Shown piece after piece: positions 16,698 through 25,649 of a DNA stretch of 64,000 bases. The position numbers and the translations under genes were made by a program. Under the pieces are notes generated by a model. It did not search any database. It saw only the letters and a program-made list of their open reading frames with translations, and was not told the origin of the DNA. Source of the DNA: Gallionellaceae bacterium (GTDB lineage: Bacteria; Pseudomonadota; Gammaproteobacteria; Burkholderiales; Thiobacillaceae); contig JAQTLN010000005.1 of NCBI GenBank assembly GCA_028714875.1, positions 124,001 to 188,000 on the forward strand, in the 5' to 3' direction. How positions within the stretch are numbered: position 1 is the stretch's first letter; each line of letters begins with the position of its first letter.

Positions 16698-17792
16698 GTG
16701 CTGGTCGCGCTCCTTGTCGCCACCCTGATCGCCCTGTTCGCCGGGCAGGCGCTGCCCAAGGCAATCAGTGTGGCGCCCGCGTTCTGGGCGCATCTGGTCT
16801 TGGCGCTGGGAGTGATGACCTTGATCACCGCCGCGATGCAGCACTTCGTGCCGGTGCTCACGCGCGGGCGCGGCCCGGGTCGCTGGACGGCGCGATTGCC
16901 CTGGCTGATGACGGCGGCGGGCGCCTTGGCGCTGCTGGTATTCGCCGGCTGGCTGGATTTCTACTGGGTGCCGGTCGCGGCCGCGCTGGCCTTGTTCGGC
17001 GCCGTGGCGATGATCGTCTGGATGCTGGACCGCGCGCGTAAGACATTGGGGCGCCCGCACCCCGGTCTCGACTGGTATATCGCGGCCATGGCCTGCCTGG
17101 CCTTGGGCCTGATTGCCGCCCTGCTGATTCCGCTGTTTCCCGAATGGCATGCGCCGCTGCGCGCCTTCCATTTACACATCAATTTATATGGCTTCATCGG
17201 CCTGACCGCGGTGGGCACCTTGCAGGTGCTGATGCCGACCGCCGCCAATCAATTCGACCCGCGGGCCGCCTCGCGTCTGCGCGGCGACCTTAAATGGGCG
17301 GTGGCCGGCAGCCTGATCCTGGCCATCGGCCAAGCCTGGCTGCCGTCTTTGGCCTGGCTCGGCGGCGCGCTCTGGGGCTGGGTGCTGGGCCACATGGCCG
17401 TGGCCTGGTGGCGGCTGCATCGCAGCCACCTCCTGGCCTTGCATGGCGCCGCGCCGGTGCTGTTGGCGGCTACCCTGGGCTTCGCCTTCGCCATGATCGG
17501 CACACTGTTGGAAATTGGCTCGCCCCTGACGCTGTTCCTGCCGGGCTTCCTCATGCCCCTGGTCACCGGTGCCGCCGGCCAACTGGCGCCAGTCTGGACC
17601 GAGCCCACCCGCCCGGTCGCCTGGCATCACGCAGCGCGCCAGCGCCTGACCCGCTGGAACGGCGCGCGCGCCTTGTTATTCCTGTCGGCGGCCTTGTTGC
17701 CGCTGCTCGGTTACAAATGTTCCGGCATGCCGGCCTTGACCGCGCTGCTTTGGTTCGGCATCGTGCTGGCTTTGTGGCTTTCAAGAGATTGA
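16698..17792 (+). CDS. Polytopic membrane protein with heme-oxidase-like His motifs
   Basis: A 364-residue protein of about ten to twelve membrane helices starting at GTG 16698. The motif AFHLHINLYGFIGL (about 155-168) resembles helix II-like segments of NnrS and heme-copper-oxidase subunit I relatives; AAMQHFVPVL adds another membrane His. I therefore infer a heme- or metal-binding membrane protein, not a demonstrated oxidase. Coupling to DUF2249 and to ubiUVT suggests a role in anaerobic respiration or nitric-oxide tolerance. Confidence 0.7.
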   Translation: MLVALLVATLIALFAGQALPKAISVAPAFWAHLVLALGVMTLITAAMQHFVPVLTRGRGPGRWTARLPWLMTAAGALALLVFAGWLDFYWVPVAAALALFGAVAMIVWMLDRARKTLGRPHPGLDWYIAAMACLALGLIAALLIPLFPEWHAPLRAFHLHINLYGFIGLTAVGTLQVLMPTAANQFDPRAASRLRGDLKWAVAGSLILAIGQAWLPSLAWLGGALWGWVLGHMAVAWWRLHRSHLLALHGAAPVLLAATLGFAFAMIGTLLEIGSPLTLFLPGFLMPLVTGAAGQLAPVWTEPTRPVAWHHAARQRLTRWNGARALLFLSAALLPLLGYKCSGMPALTALLWFGIVLALWLSRD

Positions 17793-17800
17793 TGTCCTGA

Positions 17801-18754
17801 ATGTTGCCGGATCATGTGCATACCTTCGGTCAGTGGCTGCTCGCCAAACACGGCGAGCGCGTGCACAAGATTGCCCTGGATGCCGGTTTCACCTGCCCGA
17901 ATCGTGACGGCAGCAAGGGCATCGGCGGCTGCACCTTCTGCAACAACGCTTCGTTCAGCCCGAACGGCAGGCAGGCGGCTCCGCTCTCAGATCAGCTCGA
18001 TTCCGGCCGCAGCGGCATTGACCGCTGCACCCGCGCGAGAAAATACCTCGCCTATTTCCAGGCTTACACCAATACCTACGCCGATGTGCAGAGCCTGCGC
18101 GCCATGTACGACCAGGCCCTGGCGGTGGACGGCATGATCGGTCTTTCCGTGGGTACCCGACCGGATTGCGTATCGCCGGCCGTGCTCGATCTCCTTGCGG
18201 AGTACCACGATAGAGGCATGGAAGTCTGGCTGGAACTGGGCCTACAGTCCGCCTTCGACGAAAGTCTGGAAAAAGTGAATCGCGGCCACGGCCTCAAGGA
18301 ATACATCCAGACCACCGTCGCCGCGCGTCGCCTAGGCCTTCCTGTGTGCACCCATCTGATCGTCGGCATGCCCGGCGAAGACGGCTGGCATGCGCGCGAG
18401 AGCCTGGACATCGTGCTCGACATCGGCACCGACGGGCTCAAGCTGCATCCGCTGCATGTGGTGAAGGGGACGCAGTTGGCCAATGAGTGGCGGCGTGGTG
18501 AATACCAGCCGCTAGCACTGGAGGAGTACATCCAGATCACCGCCGATCTGATCGAGCGCACGCCGTGGGAAGTGCTATATCACCGCGTCACCGGCACCGC
18601 GCCGGCCAACCTGCTGCTGGCGCCCACCTGGTGCAGCCAGAAATGGCCGGTGGTGAATGCCGTGGTGGCCGAGTTGCGTCGGCGGGGGTCGCGCCAGGGA
18701 TGCAAAGTTACGCCTTATCAAAAGGTTACAGAAGAAAATGCCTGCATTGCTTGA
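17801..18754 (+). CDS. Radical SAM protein of the YhcC family (TIGR01212)
   Basis: A 317-residue radical SAM enzyme. The [4Fe-4S] cluster motif is unusual, CPNRDGSKGIGGCTFC (about 31-46), which is diagnostic for YhcC. Other family blocks are AYTNTYA, GLSVGTRPDCV, LELGLQSAFDESL and HPLHVVKGTQLA. The reaction is unknown. It overlaps ubiU by 17 bases and belongs to the same transcript, so it may be expressed under low oxygen. Confidence 0.92.
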   Translation: MLPDHVHTFGQWLLAKHGERVHKIALDAGFTCPNRDGSKGIGGCTFCNNASFSPNGRQAAPLSDQLDSGRSGIDRCTRARKYLAYFQAYTNTYADVQSLRAMYDQALAVDGMIGLSVGTRPDCVSPAVLDLLAEYHDRGMEVWLELGLQSAFDESLEKVNRGHGLKEYIQTTVAARRLGLPVCTHLIVGMPGEDGWHARESLDIVLDIGTDGLKLHPLHVVKGTQLANEWRRGEYQPLALEEYIQITADLIERTPWEVLYHRVTGTAPANLLLAPTWCSQKWPVVNAVVAELRRRGSRQGCKVTPYQKVTEENACIA

Positions 18755-19745
18755 ACTAATCTGTCCGGCCGGCAGCCTGCCCGCGCTCAAGGCCGCCGTC
18801 GATAACGGCGCCGATGGCGTCTATCTGGGCCTCAAGGACAACACCAACGCGCGCAATTTTGCCGGCCTCAACTTCGATGCGAAGGCATTGGCCGATGGCA
18901 TCCGCTATGCCCATAACAAAGGCGTCAAGGTGCTCATGGCGCTCAACACCTATCCGCAACCGGACACCTTGTCGCGCTGGCATCAGGCCGTGGATATCGC
19001 CGCCACTTCCGGGCTGGACGCCATCATCCTGGCCGACCCCGGTCTCATGGCCTACGCGCGCAAGGTTCACCCCAACCTGCGCCTGCATCTTTCCGTGCAG
19101 GGTTCCGCCACCAGCTACGAGGCGGTGAATTTCTACCGGGAACGCTTCGGCATTCAACGCGCCGTCCTGCCGCGTGTGTTGTCGCTGCCGCAGGTGGAGA
19201 ACGTGGTGAACAACACCGACGTGGAAATTGAATTGTTCGGCTTCGGCGGCCTCTGCGTGATGGTGGAAGGGCGCTGCCTGCTCTCCTCCTATGCTTGTGG
19301 CGATTCGCCCAATACCTTCGGTGCCTGCTCGCCCGGCCATGCGGTGCGCTGGCAACAGACGCCCAAGGGCATGGAAACCCGCCTCAACGGCGTGCTGATC
19401 GACCGCTATGCCGATGACGAAAAAGCCGGCTACCCGACGCTATGCAAAGGTCGCTTCGACGTGCAGGGCGAGACCTATTACGCCCTGGAAGAACCGACCA
19501 GCCTCAACAGCATGGAAATGCTGCCGGAGATGGCGCGCCTGGGCATCGCCGCGATCAAGATCGAAGGCCGCCAGCGCAGTCCCGCCTATGTCGCCCAGGT
19601 GACGCAAGTCTGGCGCGCCGCCATCGACGCGGTGAAGAAAGACCAGGCCGCGTTCAAACCGAACCCGGCCTGGATGGCGCAACTCAACAAGGTATCCGAG
19701 GGCAGCATGAGCACCCTCGGGGCGTATTACAGGCCGTGGAAATGA
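18738..19745 (+). CDS. ubiU: UbiU, U32-family iron-sulfur subunit of anaerobic ubiquinone hydroxylase
   Basis: UbiU pairs with UbiV in O2-independent hydroxylation steps of ubiquinone synthesis. The 335 residues start MPALLELICPAGSLPALKAA. Cysteines expected to hold the 4Fe-4S cluster are visible in GLCVMVEGRCLLSSYACGDS, in GACSPGH and in TLCKG. ATG 18738 sits inside the end of the YhcC gene. Downstream is a 130-base heptamer-repeat hairpin that separates it from ubiV. Confidence 0.93.
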   Translation: MPALLELICPAGSLPALKAAVDNGADGVYLGLKDNTNARNFAGLNFDAKALADGIRYAHNKGVKVLMALNTYPQPDTLSRWHQAVDIAATSGLDAIILADPGLMAYARKVHPNLRLHLSVQGSATSYEAVNFYRERFGIQRAVLPRVLSLPQVENVVNNTDVEIELFGFGGLCVMVEGRCLLSSYACGDSPNTFGACSPGHAVRWQQTPKGMETRLNGVLIDRYADDEKAGYPTLCKGRFDVQGETYYALEEPTSLNSMEMLPEMARLGIAAIKIEGRQRSPAYVAQVTQVWRAAIDAVKKDQAAFKPNPAWMAQLNKVSEGSMSTLGAYYRPWK

Positions 19746-19746
19746 G

Positions 19747-19876
19747 GCGATTTGCGGATTTCGGATGTCGGATTTCGGATTTCGGATTTGAAGCACGCGC
19801 GCTTGCGCGCGCCCGAACACAGAGCCCAGACATCCGAAATCCCACACCCGAAATCCGAAATCCGAAATCCGAAATC
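19747..19876. repeat. TTCGGAT heptamer inverted-repeat element
   Basis: Left arm: tandem TTTCGGA heptamers (19747-19790). Right arm: tandem TCCGAAA heptamers (19834-19876). The loop is GC-rich, with its own GCGCGC palindrome. The transcript would form a long hairpin ending 3 bases before the ubiV ATG. A second element is at 28215-28299. Confidence 0.85.
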
Positions 19877-19878
19877 AA

Positions 19879-20778
19879 ATGAAACTCTCCCTCGGTCCTC
19901 TCCTTTATTACTGGTCGCGCGAAGACACCCTGGCCTTTTATGAAGAGGCCGCCGCTTGGCCGGTCGACAGCATCTATCTTGGCGAAACCGTGTGTTCGCG
20001 CCGCCACCTGCTACGCCTGCAGGACTGGCTGGAACTGGCGGAAAAGCTCAGCGCCGCCGGCAAGGAAGTGGTGCTCTCGACGCAGACCCTGATCGAGTCG
20101 GAATCCGACCTCAAAGCTTTGCGCAAGGTGGTCGCCGATGGCCGTTTCCTGGTCGAGGCCAACGAGTGGGGCGCGGTGCGCCTGCTGGCGGAAAAGGGCA
20201 TGCCCTTCGTGGCCGGGCCGACGCTCAATGCCTATAACCCGGACACCCTGGCCCTACTTGGCGAAATGGGGGCGACACGCTGGGTGCCGCCGGTGGAAAT
20301 GCCGCGCGACATGATCAAAGCCCTGCTGGCGTCGCTGACGGGGCCGGAGCGCATGGAAACCGAACTGTTCTCCTACGGCCGTCTGCCCCTGGCCTTCTCG
20401 GCGCGCTGCTTCACCGCCCGCCACTACAACCTGCAGAAAGACGACTGCCAGTTCCGTTGCCTTGATCATCCGGACGGGCTGACCATGCGCACGCGCGAGG
20501 GCGAGGATTTCCTCACCCTCAACGGCATCCAGACCCAGTCGGCCAAGCTCATGAGCTTGGCTCACCGGGTCGAAGAGTTGCGCGCGGCCGGCATCGACCT
20601 CCTGCGCCTGTCGCCGCAGTCGCGCCATACCGGGCGGGTGGTGGAAGTGTTCCGCGCCCTGTTGGCGGGCGACATCGCCACCTCCGCCGTACCGGAAAAA
20701 CTCGACAAACTCATGCCCGGCCAACCCTGCGACGGCTACTGGCTGGGCGAGGCGGGAATGGCTTATCACCCGATGTAG
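19879..20778 (+). CDS. ubiV: UbiV, U32-family partner of UbiU
   Basis: The 299-residue partner of UbiU in oxygen-independent ubiquinone hydroxylation. It opens MKLSLGPLLYYWSREDTLAF, with the conserved VDSIYLGETVCSRRHLL (Cys cluster ligand), ARCFTARHYNLQKDDCQFRC (three Cys) and LRLSPQSRHT. No Shine-Dalgarno sequence is visible because the heptamer repeat runs up to the start codon. The stop codon lies at a GTAGCGCCGGCGCTAC palindrome. Confidence 0.93.
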   Translation: MKLSLGPLLYYWSREDTLAFYEEAAAWPVDSIYLGETVCSRRHLLRLQDWLELAEKLSAAGKEVVLSTQTLIESESDLKALRKVVADGRFLVEANEWGAVRLLAEKGMPFVAGPTLNAYNPDTLALLGEMGATRWVPPVEMPRDMIKALLASLTGPERMETELFSYGRLPLAFSARCFTARHYNLQKDDCQFRCLDHPDGLTMRTREGEDFLTLNGIQTQSAKLMSLAHRVEELRAAGIDLLRLSPQSRHTGRVVEVFRALLAGDIATSAVPEKLDKLMPGQPCDGYWLGEAGMAYHPM

Positions 20779-20789
20779 CGCCGGCGCTA
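20774..20789. repeat. GTAGCGCCGGCGCTAC palindrome
   Basis: A perfect 16-base palindrome overlaps the ubiV stop codon (TAG) and lies 12 bases before ubiT. It is a minimal member of the GTAGCGCC repeat family. Confidence 0.6.
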
Positions 20790-20801
20790 CGAGAGACCCT
20801 C

Positions 20802-21266
20802 ATGAACCTGCTCAACTTCCCCAAACCCCTCGCGCGCTTCGTGTCCACGCTGCCGTCCTGGCCGGCTTCGCGCGCTTTCGTCGCGGCCGGCAACCTGGTG
20901 GCCTGGCCTTCCTTGCGCGATCTGGATTGGTCGCATGTCGCCGGCCGCCGTTTTCGCGTGCAGGTGAGCGACCTTGGCCTGAAGCTGTATTTCTCCGTGA
21001 ATGCCAATGGTTTTCGCGCTTTGCATAACGGCCTGGCCGATGTCACCTTCACCGCCACCGCGCAGGATTTCGCCCGTCTGGCGTTGCGCCTGGAAGATCC
21101 GGATACCCTGTTCTTCAACCGCCGCCTGCTGATCGAGGGCGATACCGACCTCGGCCTGATGGTGAAGAACATGCTCGACGCCGTGGAACTGGAAACCGCC
21201 GCCGCCGGCATGCCGGTCGGCATGGGGCGCGTGGTCATGAAGTTGCGCCACCTGGCATTGAAGTAG
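20802..21266 (+). CDS. ubiT: UbiT, SCP2-domain lipid-binding protein of anaerobic ubiquinone synthesis
   Basis: A 154-residue SCP2-type protein, homologous to UbiJ, needed for anaerobic ubiquinone synthesis where it likely binds the isoprenoid intermediates. The SCP2 core shows FRVQVSDLGLKLYFSVNANGF, DVTFTATAQDFARL and FFNRRLLIEGDTDLGLMVKN. The order ubiU-ubiV-ubiT is complete, so this organism can probably make ubiquinone without oxygen. Confidence 0.92.
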   Translation: MNLLNFPKPLARFVSTLPSWPASRAFVAAGNLVAWPSLRDLDWSHVAGRRFRVQVSDLGLKLYFSVNANGFRALHNGLADVTFTATAQDFARLALRLEDPDTLFFNRRLLIEGDTDLGLMVKNMLDAVELETAAAGMPVGMGRVVMKLRHLALK

Positions 21267-21340
21267 TTGCGGCGCCGGCTTGCAGCCGGCCGTTCATGTC
21301 ATGCGTCGGCAAGGATGTCGTCGCCACAGAGGAACAAACC

Positions 21341-21946
21341 ATGTCCTTTCCCGATTTCTTCGCTCAAATTCCCCCCTTGACCCTGCACGATGGCCTGGCC
21401 GAAGTGCTGGGCGCCGCCGCCGGTGGCGTCATCGAATATCGCTACGAGGATGTCGTGCGTCTGGCCGGGCATTCCTGCCCGACCGTGGCGGGCGCCTGGC
21501 TGATGGCGCGGCATGCCCTGGCCGCGTTGTATCCGGAAGGCATGCCGGAACGCGGCGGAATCCGCGTGGAATTGCGCGCTGCTCAGGATGCCGGCACCAC
21601 CGGCGTGGTCGGCGCGGTGCTGGGCCTGATCACCGGGGCGGCGGGGGAGGGCGGTTTCAAAGGCCTGGGCCCCCGCTTCGGGCGCCGCGACCTGCTACTT
21701 TTCGGCGCGGAAATCGCGGCCGAAGTCCGTTTCACCCGGCTCGATAACGGCGTCGCCGTGTCGCTCGAATACCACCCGGAAGCGGTGCCCCCGGCCGCCG
21801 GCATGCAGACACTGATGCCGCGCGTCGTGAGCGGCCAGGCCGATGCCGGGGAACGCGCGGAATTCGCGCGGCTATGGCAGGAGCGGGTGCAAAGGATTTT
21901 GCTGGATCATGGCGATGATCCGGCCGTGGTGAAAACTACGGCGTAG
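21341..21946 (+). CDS. FmdE-like domain protein
   Basis: A 201-residue protein whose segment VRLAGHSCPTVAGAWLMARHAL (split across 38-59) recalls the H-x-C-P motif of the FmdE/formylmethanofuran dehydrogenase accessory family. A Gly-rich middle (GAAGEGGFKGLGPRFGRRDLLLFG) follows. FmdE proteins bind zinc or metal cofactors, but the bacterial role is unknown. ATG 21341 has AGGAAC 8 bases upstream. It ends the co-directional cluster and is followed by repeat DNA. Confidence 0.55.
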   Translation: MSFPDFFAQIPPLTLHDGLAEVLGAAAGGVIEYRYEDVVRLAGHSCPTVAGAWLMARHALAALYPEGMPERGGIRVELRAAQDAGTTGVVGAVLGLITGAAGEGGFKGLGPRFGRRDLLLFGAEIAAEVRFTRLDNGVAVSLEYHPEAVPPAAGMQTLMPRVVSGQADAGERAEFARLWQERVQRILLDHGDDPAVVKTTA

Positions 21947-21990
21947 CGTGCGCCGCGCGCACGAGAGGGGCGGCACCTCCTCAGGCGAAC

Positions 21991-22087
21991 GTAGGTCAGG
22001 TTGCGGCTTCATCGCTACCTGACGGTGCAAACCTCAAGCTTGAGTGACCTGATCGTCAGGTAGTCGCCGCGCGCCAACCTGACCTAC
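21991..22087. repeat. GTAGGTCAGGTT-type inverted repeat
   Basis: Second copy of the family found in copA: GTAGGTCAGGTTGCGG at one end, GCCAACCTGACCTAC at the other, with inner GCTACCTGACGGT and CGTCAGGTAGTCGC. It fills the gap between the converging FmdE-like and rsgA genes. Confidence 0.85.
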
Positions 22088-22096
22088 AGCCCGCGC

Positions 22097-23017
22097 CTAC
22101 TTGATGCCCGCCAGCAACCAGTGATAGACCTTCATCCGGCTGGCCATGATGGCGCCGTTCTTCGCCGCTTCCAGTACCGCGCAACCGGGTTCCTTGAGGT
22201 GGCGGCAGTTGTAGAAACGGCATTGGCCGTGGCGGCTGTGGATTTCCGGGAAGGCCGCCATGAGGCTGGCCAGGTTGAGATGCTTGAGGCCGAATTCCTG
22301 CATGCCGGGGGAGTCGATCAAGGCGCCGGCGCCACTGGGTAGGCGAAACAGGCGCGCATGCGTGGTCGTGTGCTTTCCGGCGTCCAGGGCCAGTGAAATT
22401 TCACCGGTGGTGGCATTGGCATCCGGCACCAGACGGTTGAGCAGGGTGCTTTTGCCGACGCCGGAAGCGCCGACGAACACCGTAGTCTTGTCGCTCAGAC
22501 ATTGATCCAATTCGGCCAGTTGCCCGCGCGGGGAACCCTCCTGGTAGGGCGGAACGCGCAGCGGTTCCGCCATCGCCACGTCTTCCCGCGCCGACACCAG
22601 CAACAAGGGATAACCGAGTTCGGCATAGGGCGCGAGGGCGCGCGCCAGCGCTTCGGTTTCCGGCAGATCGGCCTTGTTCAGCACGATCAGCGCGGGAATC
22701 TCCGCCACCTCGCAAGCCACCAGGCAGCGAATCAGCAACTCCTCGTTGAACGCCGGCACCGCCGCCACGACGATGGCGGCCTGATCGACATTGGCGGCAA
22801 GCAATTTGCTGCGGAATTCATCGGAACGGTAAAGCAGGTTGCGGCGCGGGGCTATGGCTTCGATGACGCCCTTGCCGGCACTGGTGGACGCGAACGTGAC
22901 GTTGTCACCGCACGCCACGCCACCTTTTTTGCCGCGGGTGACGCATTCGATGACGCCCTCGCCATCATCCACCAGGAAATGGTGGCCGTGGACTGCGACG
23001 ACTCTACCCGGCATCAA
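22097..23017 (-). CDS. rsgA: Ribosome small-subunit GTPase RsgA
   Basis: A circularly permuted GTPase that acts in late 30S maturation. An N-terminal OB domain precedes the permuted order G4 (NKAD, near 118), G1 P-loop GASGVGKSTLLNRL (near 183) and G3 DSPGMQEF. A C-terminal zinc knuckle follows with Cys and His in GQCRFYNCRHLKEPGC. The 306 residues are normal for the family. The start overlaps the phhB stop by 4 bases. Last gene of the M48-cytochrome-phhB-rsgA run. Confidence 0.95.
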   Translation of the reverse strand: MMPGRVVAVHGHHFLVDDGEGVIECVTRGKKGGVACGDNVTFASTSAGKGVIEAIAPRRNLLYRSDEFRSKLLAANVDQAAIVVAAVPAFNEELLIRCLVACEVAEIPALIVLNKADLPETEALARALAPYAELGYPLLLVSAREDVAMAEPLRVPPYQEGSPRGQLAELDQCLSDKTTVFVGASGVGKSTLLNRLVPDANATTGEISLALDAGKHTTTHARLFRLPSGAGALIDSPGMQEFGLKHLNLASLMAAFPEIHSRHGQCRFYNCRHLKEPGCAVLEAAKNGAIMASRMKVYHWLLAGIK

Positions 23018-23358
23018 AGCGCGAACAGCGCGTCGATCTTCGCGGCACAGATGAAGTCGGATTCGGAGAGTCCGTTGATGGCGTGGGTGATGTATTCCAC
23101 CCGGCAGGTGTTCCAGCCCACCGCCAGGTCGGGGTGGTGGCCTTGCTGATGCGAGACCCAGGCCACGGCGTTGACGAAGGTCATGGTGATGTAGTGGTCG
23201 GGAAACTTGAAGTCGCGCCGTAGTTTGCCGTCCGCCACTTGCCAGTCGCCGGCGAGCTTGGGCATGAGGGCCGTGATTTCATCTTGCGCCAGCGGCGGAA
23301 TGCCACCCTCGCAGGGCTTGCATTTGCCTTTGGAGAGGTCGCAGAAGGTATCGGTCAT
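23014..23358 (-). CDS. phhB: Pterin-4a-carbinolamine dehydratase
   Basis: Recycles pterin cofactor (4a-hydroxytetrahydropterin dehydration) and is often used in folate/Moco metabolism. The 114 residues contain the catalytic pattern HQQGHHPDLAVGWNTCRVEYITHAINGLSESDF (spanning about 70-102). An N-terminal extension has three Cys (FCDLSKGKCKPCEGG), a metal-site-like feature common in proteobacterial members. No phenylalanine hydroxylase is nearby. Gap to cytochrome gene 9 bases. Confidence 0.93.
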   Translation of the reverse strand: MTDTFCDLSKGKCKPCEGGIPPLAQDEITALMPKLAGDWQVADGKLRRDFKFPDHYITMTFVNAVAWVSHQQGHHPDLAVGWNTCRVEYITHAINGLSESDFICAAKIDALFAL

Positions 23359-23367
23359 CGTTGCGCC

Positions 23368-23670
23368 TTATTTGAACTTGTAGAACGTGTTGTTCAGGTG
23401 CGCGCCGATATTCAGCTCGTCTTCCGGGAACAGGTTGTTGCCCAGGTTGGCGTTGCAGGTGGTGATCATCTGGGCTAGGCCGGAAGCGGATTTCACGCGA
23501 TGCTCGGCGCGCGTGTAGATCTTGTCGGCATCGCCGCTGAAACGCGAGGCATGGCAGGCGGTGCATTGCTTGTCATGGGTGGTTTTGCCGGCTTTGGCGT
23601 CGCCCTTGTCGAAGGGGGCGGCGAAGGCGGAGGCGCTGAGCAGGGCGAGTAGAGCGATCAGGGTCTTCAT
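23368..23670 (-). CDS. Small periplasmic c-type cytochrome
   Basis: A 100-residue protein: signal peptide MKTLIALLALLSASAFA, then a single heme-binding CTACH (about 36-40). Candidate axial Met in AQMITTC, and a C-terminal helix. The pattern KGDAKAGKTTHDKQCTACH is typical of class I mono-heme cytochromes that shuttle electrons in the periplasm. ATG 23670 gives the best signal peptide (ribosome site GAGGAA). Lies 11 bases after the M48 peptidase gene. Confidence 0.88.
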   Translation of the reverse strand: MKTLIALLALLSASAFAAPFDKGDAKAGKTTHDKQCTACHASRFSGDADKIYTRAEHRVKSASGLAQMITTCNANLGNNLFPEDELNIGAHLNNTFYKFK

Positions 23671-23681
23671 GGGGGTTCCTC

Positions 23682-24947
23682 TCATATCGGCTGGGTTGGG
23701 ATTGATACCCGATCATAGTACTCAAGTTTTGCGATCCGTTCGACCGCCTTCGGGTGACTGTCATAGAACAGCGAGTAAATGGGGTCCGGCGTCAGCGTGG
23801 CGGCATTGTCGCGGTAGAGGCGAACCAGGGCGGCGATCAGGTGTTCGGGCTGGCTGTGCCTGGCGGCGAAAGCGTCGGCCTCGAATTCGTGTTTGCGTGA
23901 ATAGAGGCTCATCAACGGCGTCATCGGGAACAGGAATACCGGCAGGGCCAGGAAGAACAGGGCCAGCGTGGTGGCGTCCGTGGGCGAGACGACGCCAAGG
24001 CCGGCATGGAACCAGGCGGCCTGTTTCAGCCAGGCCAGCAGCGCCAGCATCACCAGCGAGAGCACGAACATCAGGGCGATGCGCTTGATGATATGGCGAT
24101 GTTTGAAATGCCCCAGTTCATGCGCCAGCACGGCTTCTATCTGCTCCGGGTTCAACTGCGTGAGCAGGGTGTCGTAGAAGACGATGCGCTTGTTCTTGCC
24201 CAGCCCGGTGAAATAGGCGTTGCCGTGGCTGGAACGGCGCGAACCGTCCATCACGAAGACACCGCTCGCGGTGAAGCCGGCGCGTTGCAACAGGGCTTCG
24301 ATACGGGCCTTCAGGCTGGCGTCTTCCAGCGGCGTGAATTTGTTGAACAGCGGCGCGATCACGGTGGGGTAGAGCATCAGAACCAGCAGGTTAAAGCCCA
24401 TCCACACCCCCCAGACCCAGAGCCACCAGGCCTCGCCCATGATGCCCATGAGCCAGAGCACCAGCAGGATAAGCGGGCCGCCGATACCTAAGCCGAGCAA
24501 GGTCTGCTTGGCGAGGTCGGCGATGAAGCCAGCGACGGTCTGCCGGTTGAAACCGAAGCGCGCCTCGATGCTGAACTGGTGGTAGAGATTGAGCGGCAGT
24601 TCCACCACGGCGCCGATCAGGAACAGGCCGAGCAGCAGGGCGGTGCCGGCGAACAGCGGTGAAAACTGAGGTAGCAGCAGGTCATTGAGCCACTGCAAGC
24701 CGCCGCCCAGGGTGAAAGCCAGCAGGAGGCCCGCTTCCACGGCCAGATGCAGCAGGCCCAGGCGCGACTTGGCCAGGGTGTAGTCGGCCGCTTTGTGATG
24801 ATCCTCGACCGGGATGCGGGCGGCGAATACCGCCGGCGGCAGGGCGCGATGCCGCCAGACGTGGCGCATCTGGCGCAGCAGCAACCACAGCTTCAGGCCG
24901 AAGGCGAGGATCAGTGCGGCAAGAAAAATGCTTTGAAATGAAGGCAT
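23682..24947 (-). CDS. M48-family membrane metallopeptidase (Ste24/HtpX-like)
   Basis: A 421-residue integral membrane zinc protease of the CAAX-protease/Ste24 group. It has several membrane helices over residues 1-190, the zinc motif [13 protein letters not shown] (about 276-288), a downstream Glu ligand in [13 protein letters not shown] (about 352-364) and a further helical pair between them. Expected role: quality control of membrane or envelope proteins. Its promoter faces orn. Confidence 0.9.
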   Translation of the reverse strand: MPSFQSIFLAALILAFGLKLWLLLRQMRHVWRHRALPPAVFAARIPVEDHHKAADYTLAKSRLGLLHLAVEAGLLLAFTLGGGLQWLNDLLLPQFSPLFAGTALLLGLFLIGAVVELPLNLYHQFSIEARFGFNRQTVAGFIADLAKQTLLGLGIGGPLILLVLWLMGIMGEAWWLWVWGVWMGFNLLVLMLYPTVIAPLFNKFTPLEDASLKARIEALLQRAGFTASGVFVMDGSRRSSHGNAYFTGLGKNKRIVFYDTLLTQLNPEQIEAVLAHELGHFKHRHIIKRIALMFVLSLVMLALLAWLKQAAWFHAGLGVVSPTDATTLALFFLALPVFLFPMTPLMSLYSRKHEFEADAFAARHSQPEHLIAALVRLYRDNAATLTPDPIYSLFYDSHPKAVERIAKLEYYDRVSIPTQPI

Positions 24948-25027
24948 TAGGAGCGCTTTCTACAAGGGACGGGCGATTATGCCACAATGCCCGCCCCGCC
25001 CTTCAGGGCTGTAAAGGATCAATAAAC

Positions 25028-25579
25028 GTGGCTCAGAACGATACCCACCTGGTCTGGATCGACATGGAAATGTCCGGCCTGGAACCCGATAGCGACAGCG
25101 TCCTGGAAGTGGCGCTGATAGTGACCGACAAAGACCTCAACCTGGTCGAGGAAGGCCCGGTACTGGTGGTGCATCAAAGCGATGCGGTGCTCGACGCGAT
25201 GGATAACTGGAACAAGGGTACCCACGGCAAATCCGGGCTGATCGACAAGGTGAAAGCCTCCACGCTGTCCGACGCCGACGTGGAAGCGCAAATGATCGAA
25301 TTCATGAAAAAACATGTGGGTGAGCGCAAGTCGCCCATGTGCGGCAATTCCATCTGTCAGGACCGCCGCTTTCTCGCCCGCCACATGCCCAAGCTGGAAG
25401 CCTATTTCCACTACCGTAATCTGGATGTCTCCACCCTGAAGGAACTGGCCGCGCGCTGGCGTCCGGAACTCAAGGACGGTTTCAAGAAGGCCAATAGCCA
25501 TACCGCGCTGGCCGATATTCAGGAATCCATCGAAGAGTTGAAGTACTACCGCGATACTTTCATCCGGATGAGCGCGTAA
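25028..25579 (+). CDS. orn: Oligoribonuclease
   Basis: A 183-residue DEDDh 3'-5' exonuclease that degrades 2-5 nt RNAs and pGpG, the last step of c-di-GMP breakdown. This is relevant to the c-di-GMP enzymes at 29-40 kb. Motifs: [14 protein letters not shown] (Asp12 and Glu14 region), [12 protein letters not shown], and [17 protein letters not shown] near the end. The start is GTG 25028 ([13 protein letters not shown]); no ATG fits. The stop codon is embedded in a TAACCCGAC hairpin. Confidence 0.95.
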   Translation: MAQNDTHLVWIDMEMSGLEPDSDSVLEVALIVTDKDLNLVEEGPVLVVHQSDAVLDAMDNWNKGTHGKSGLIDKVKASTLSDADVEAQMIEFMKKHVGERKSPMCGNSICQDRRFLARHMPKLEAYFHYRNLDVSTLKELAARWRPELKDGFKKANSHTALADIQESIEELKYYRDTFIRMSA

Positions 25580-25607
25580 CCCGACATGGCACGACGTCGG
25601 GTTACGC
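25574..25607. terminator. GCGTAACCCGAC hairpin after orn
   Basis: Twelve-base perfect arms GCGTAACCCGAC and GTCGGGTTACGC with a 10-base loop; the orn stop codon lies within the left arm. A related TAACCCGACCTAC follows at 25619-25631. It probably acts as terminator or mRNA stabiliser, although no T-tract follows. Confidence 0.55.
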
Positions 25608-25649
25608 GATATGGCCGCTAACCCGACCTACAGATCGAAAGGAGCCACC

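Noticed and set aside
19747-19876. CRISPR-like array
   Set aside because: The units are seven-base tandem heptamers with inverted arms; there are no spacers and no cas genes.
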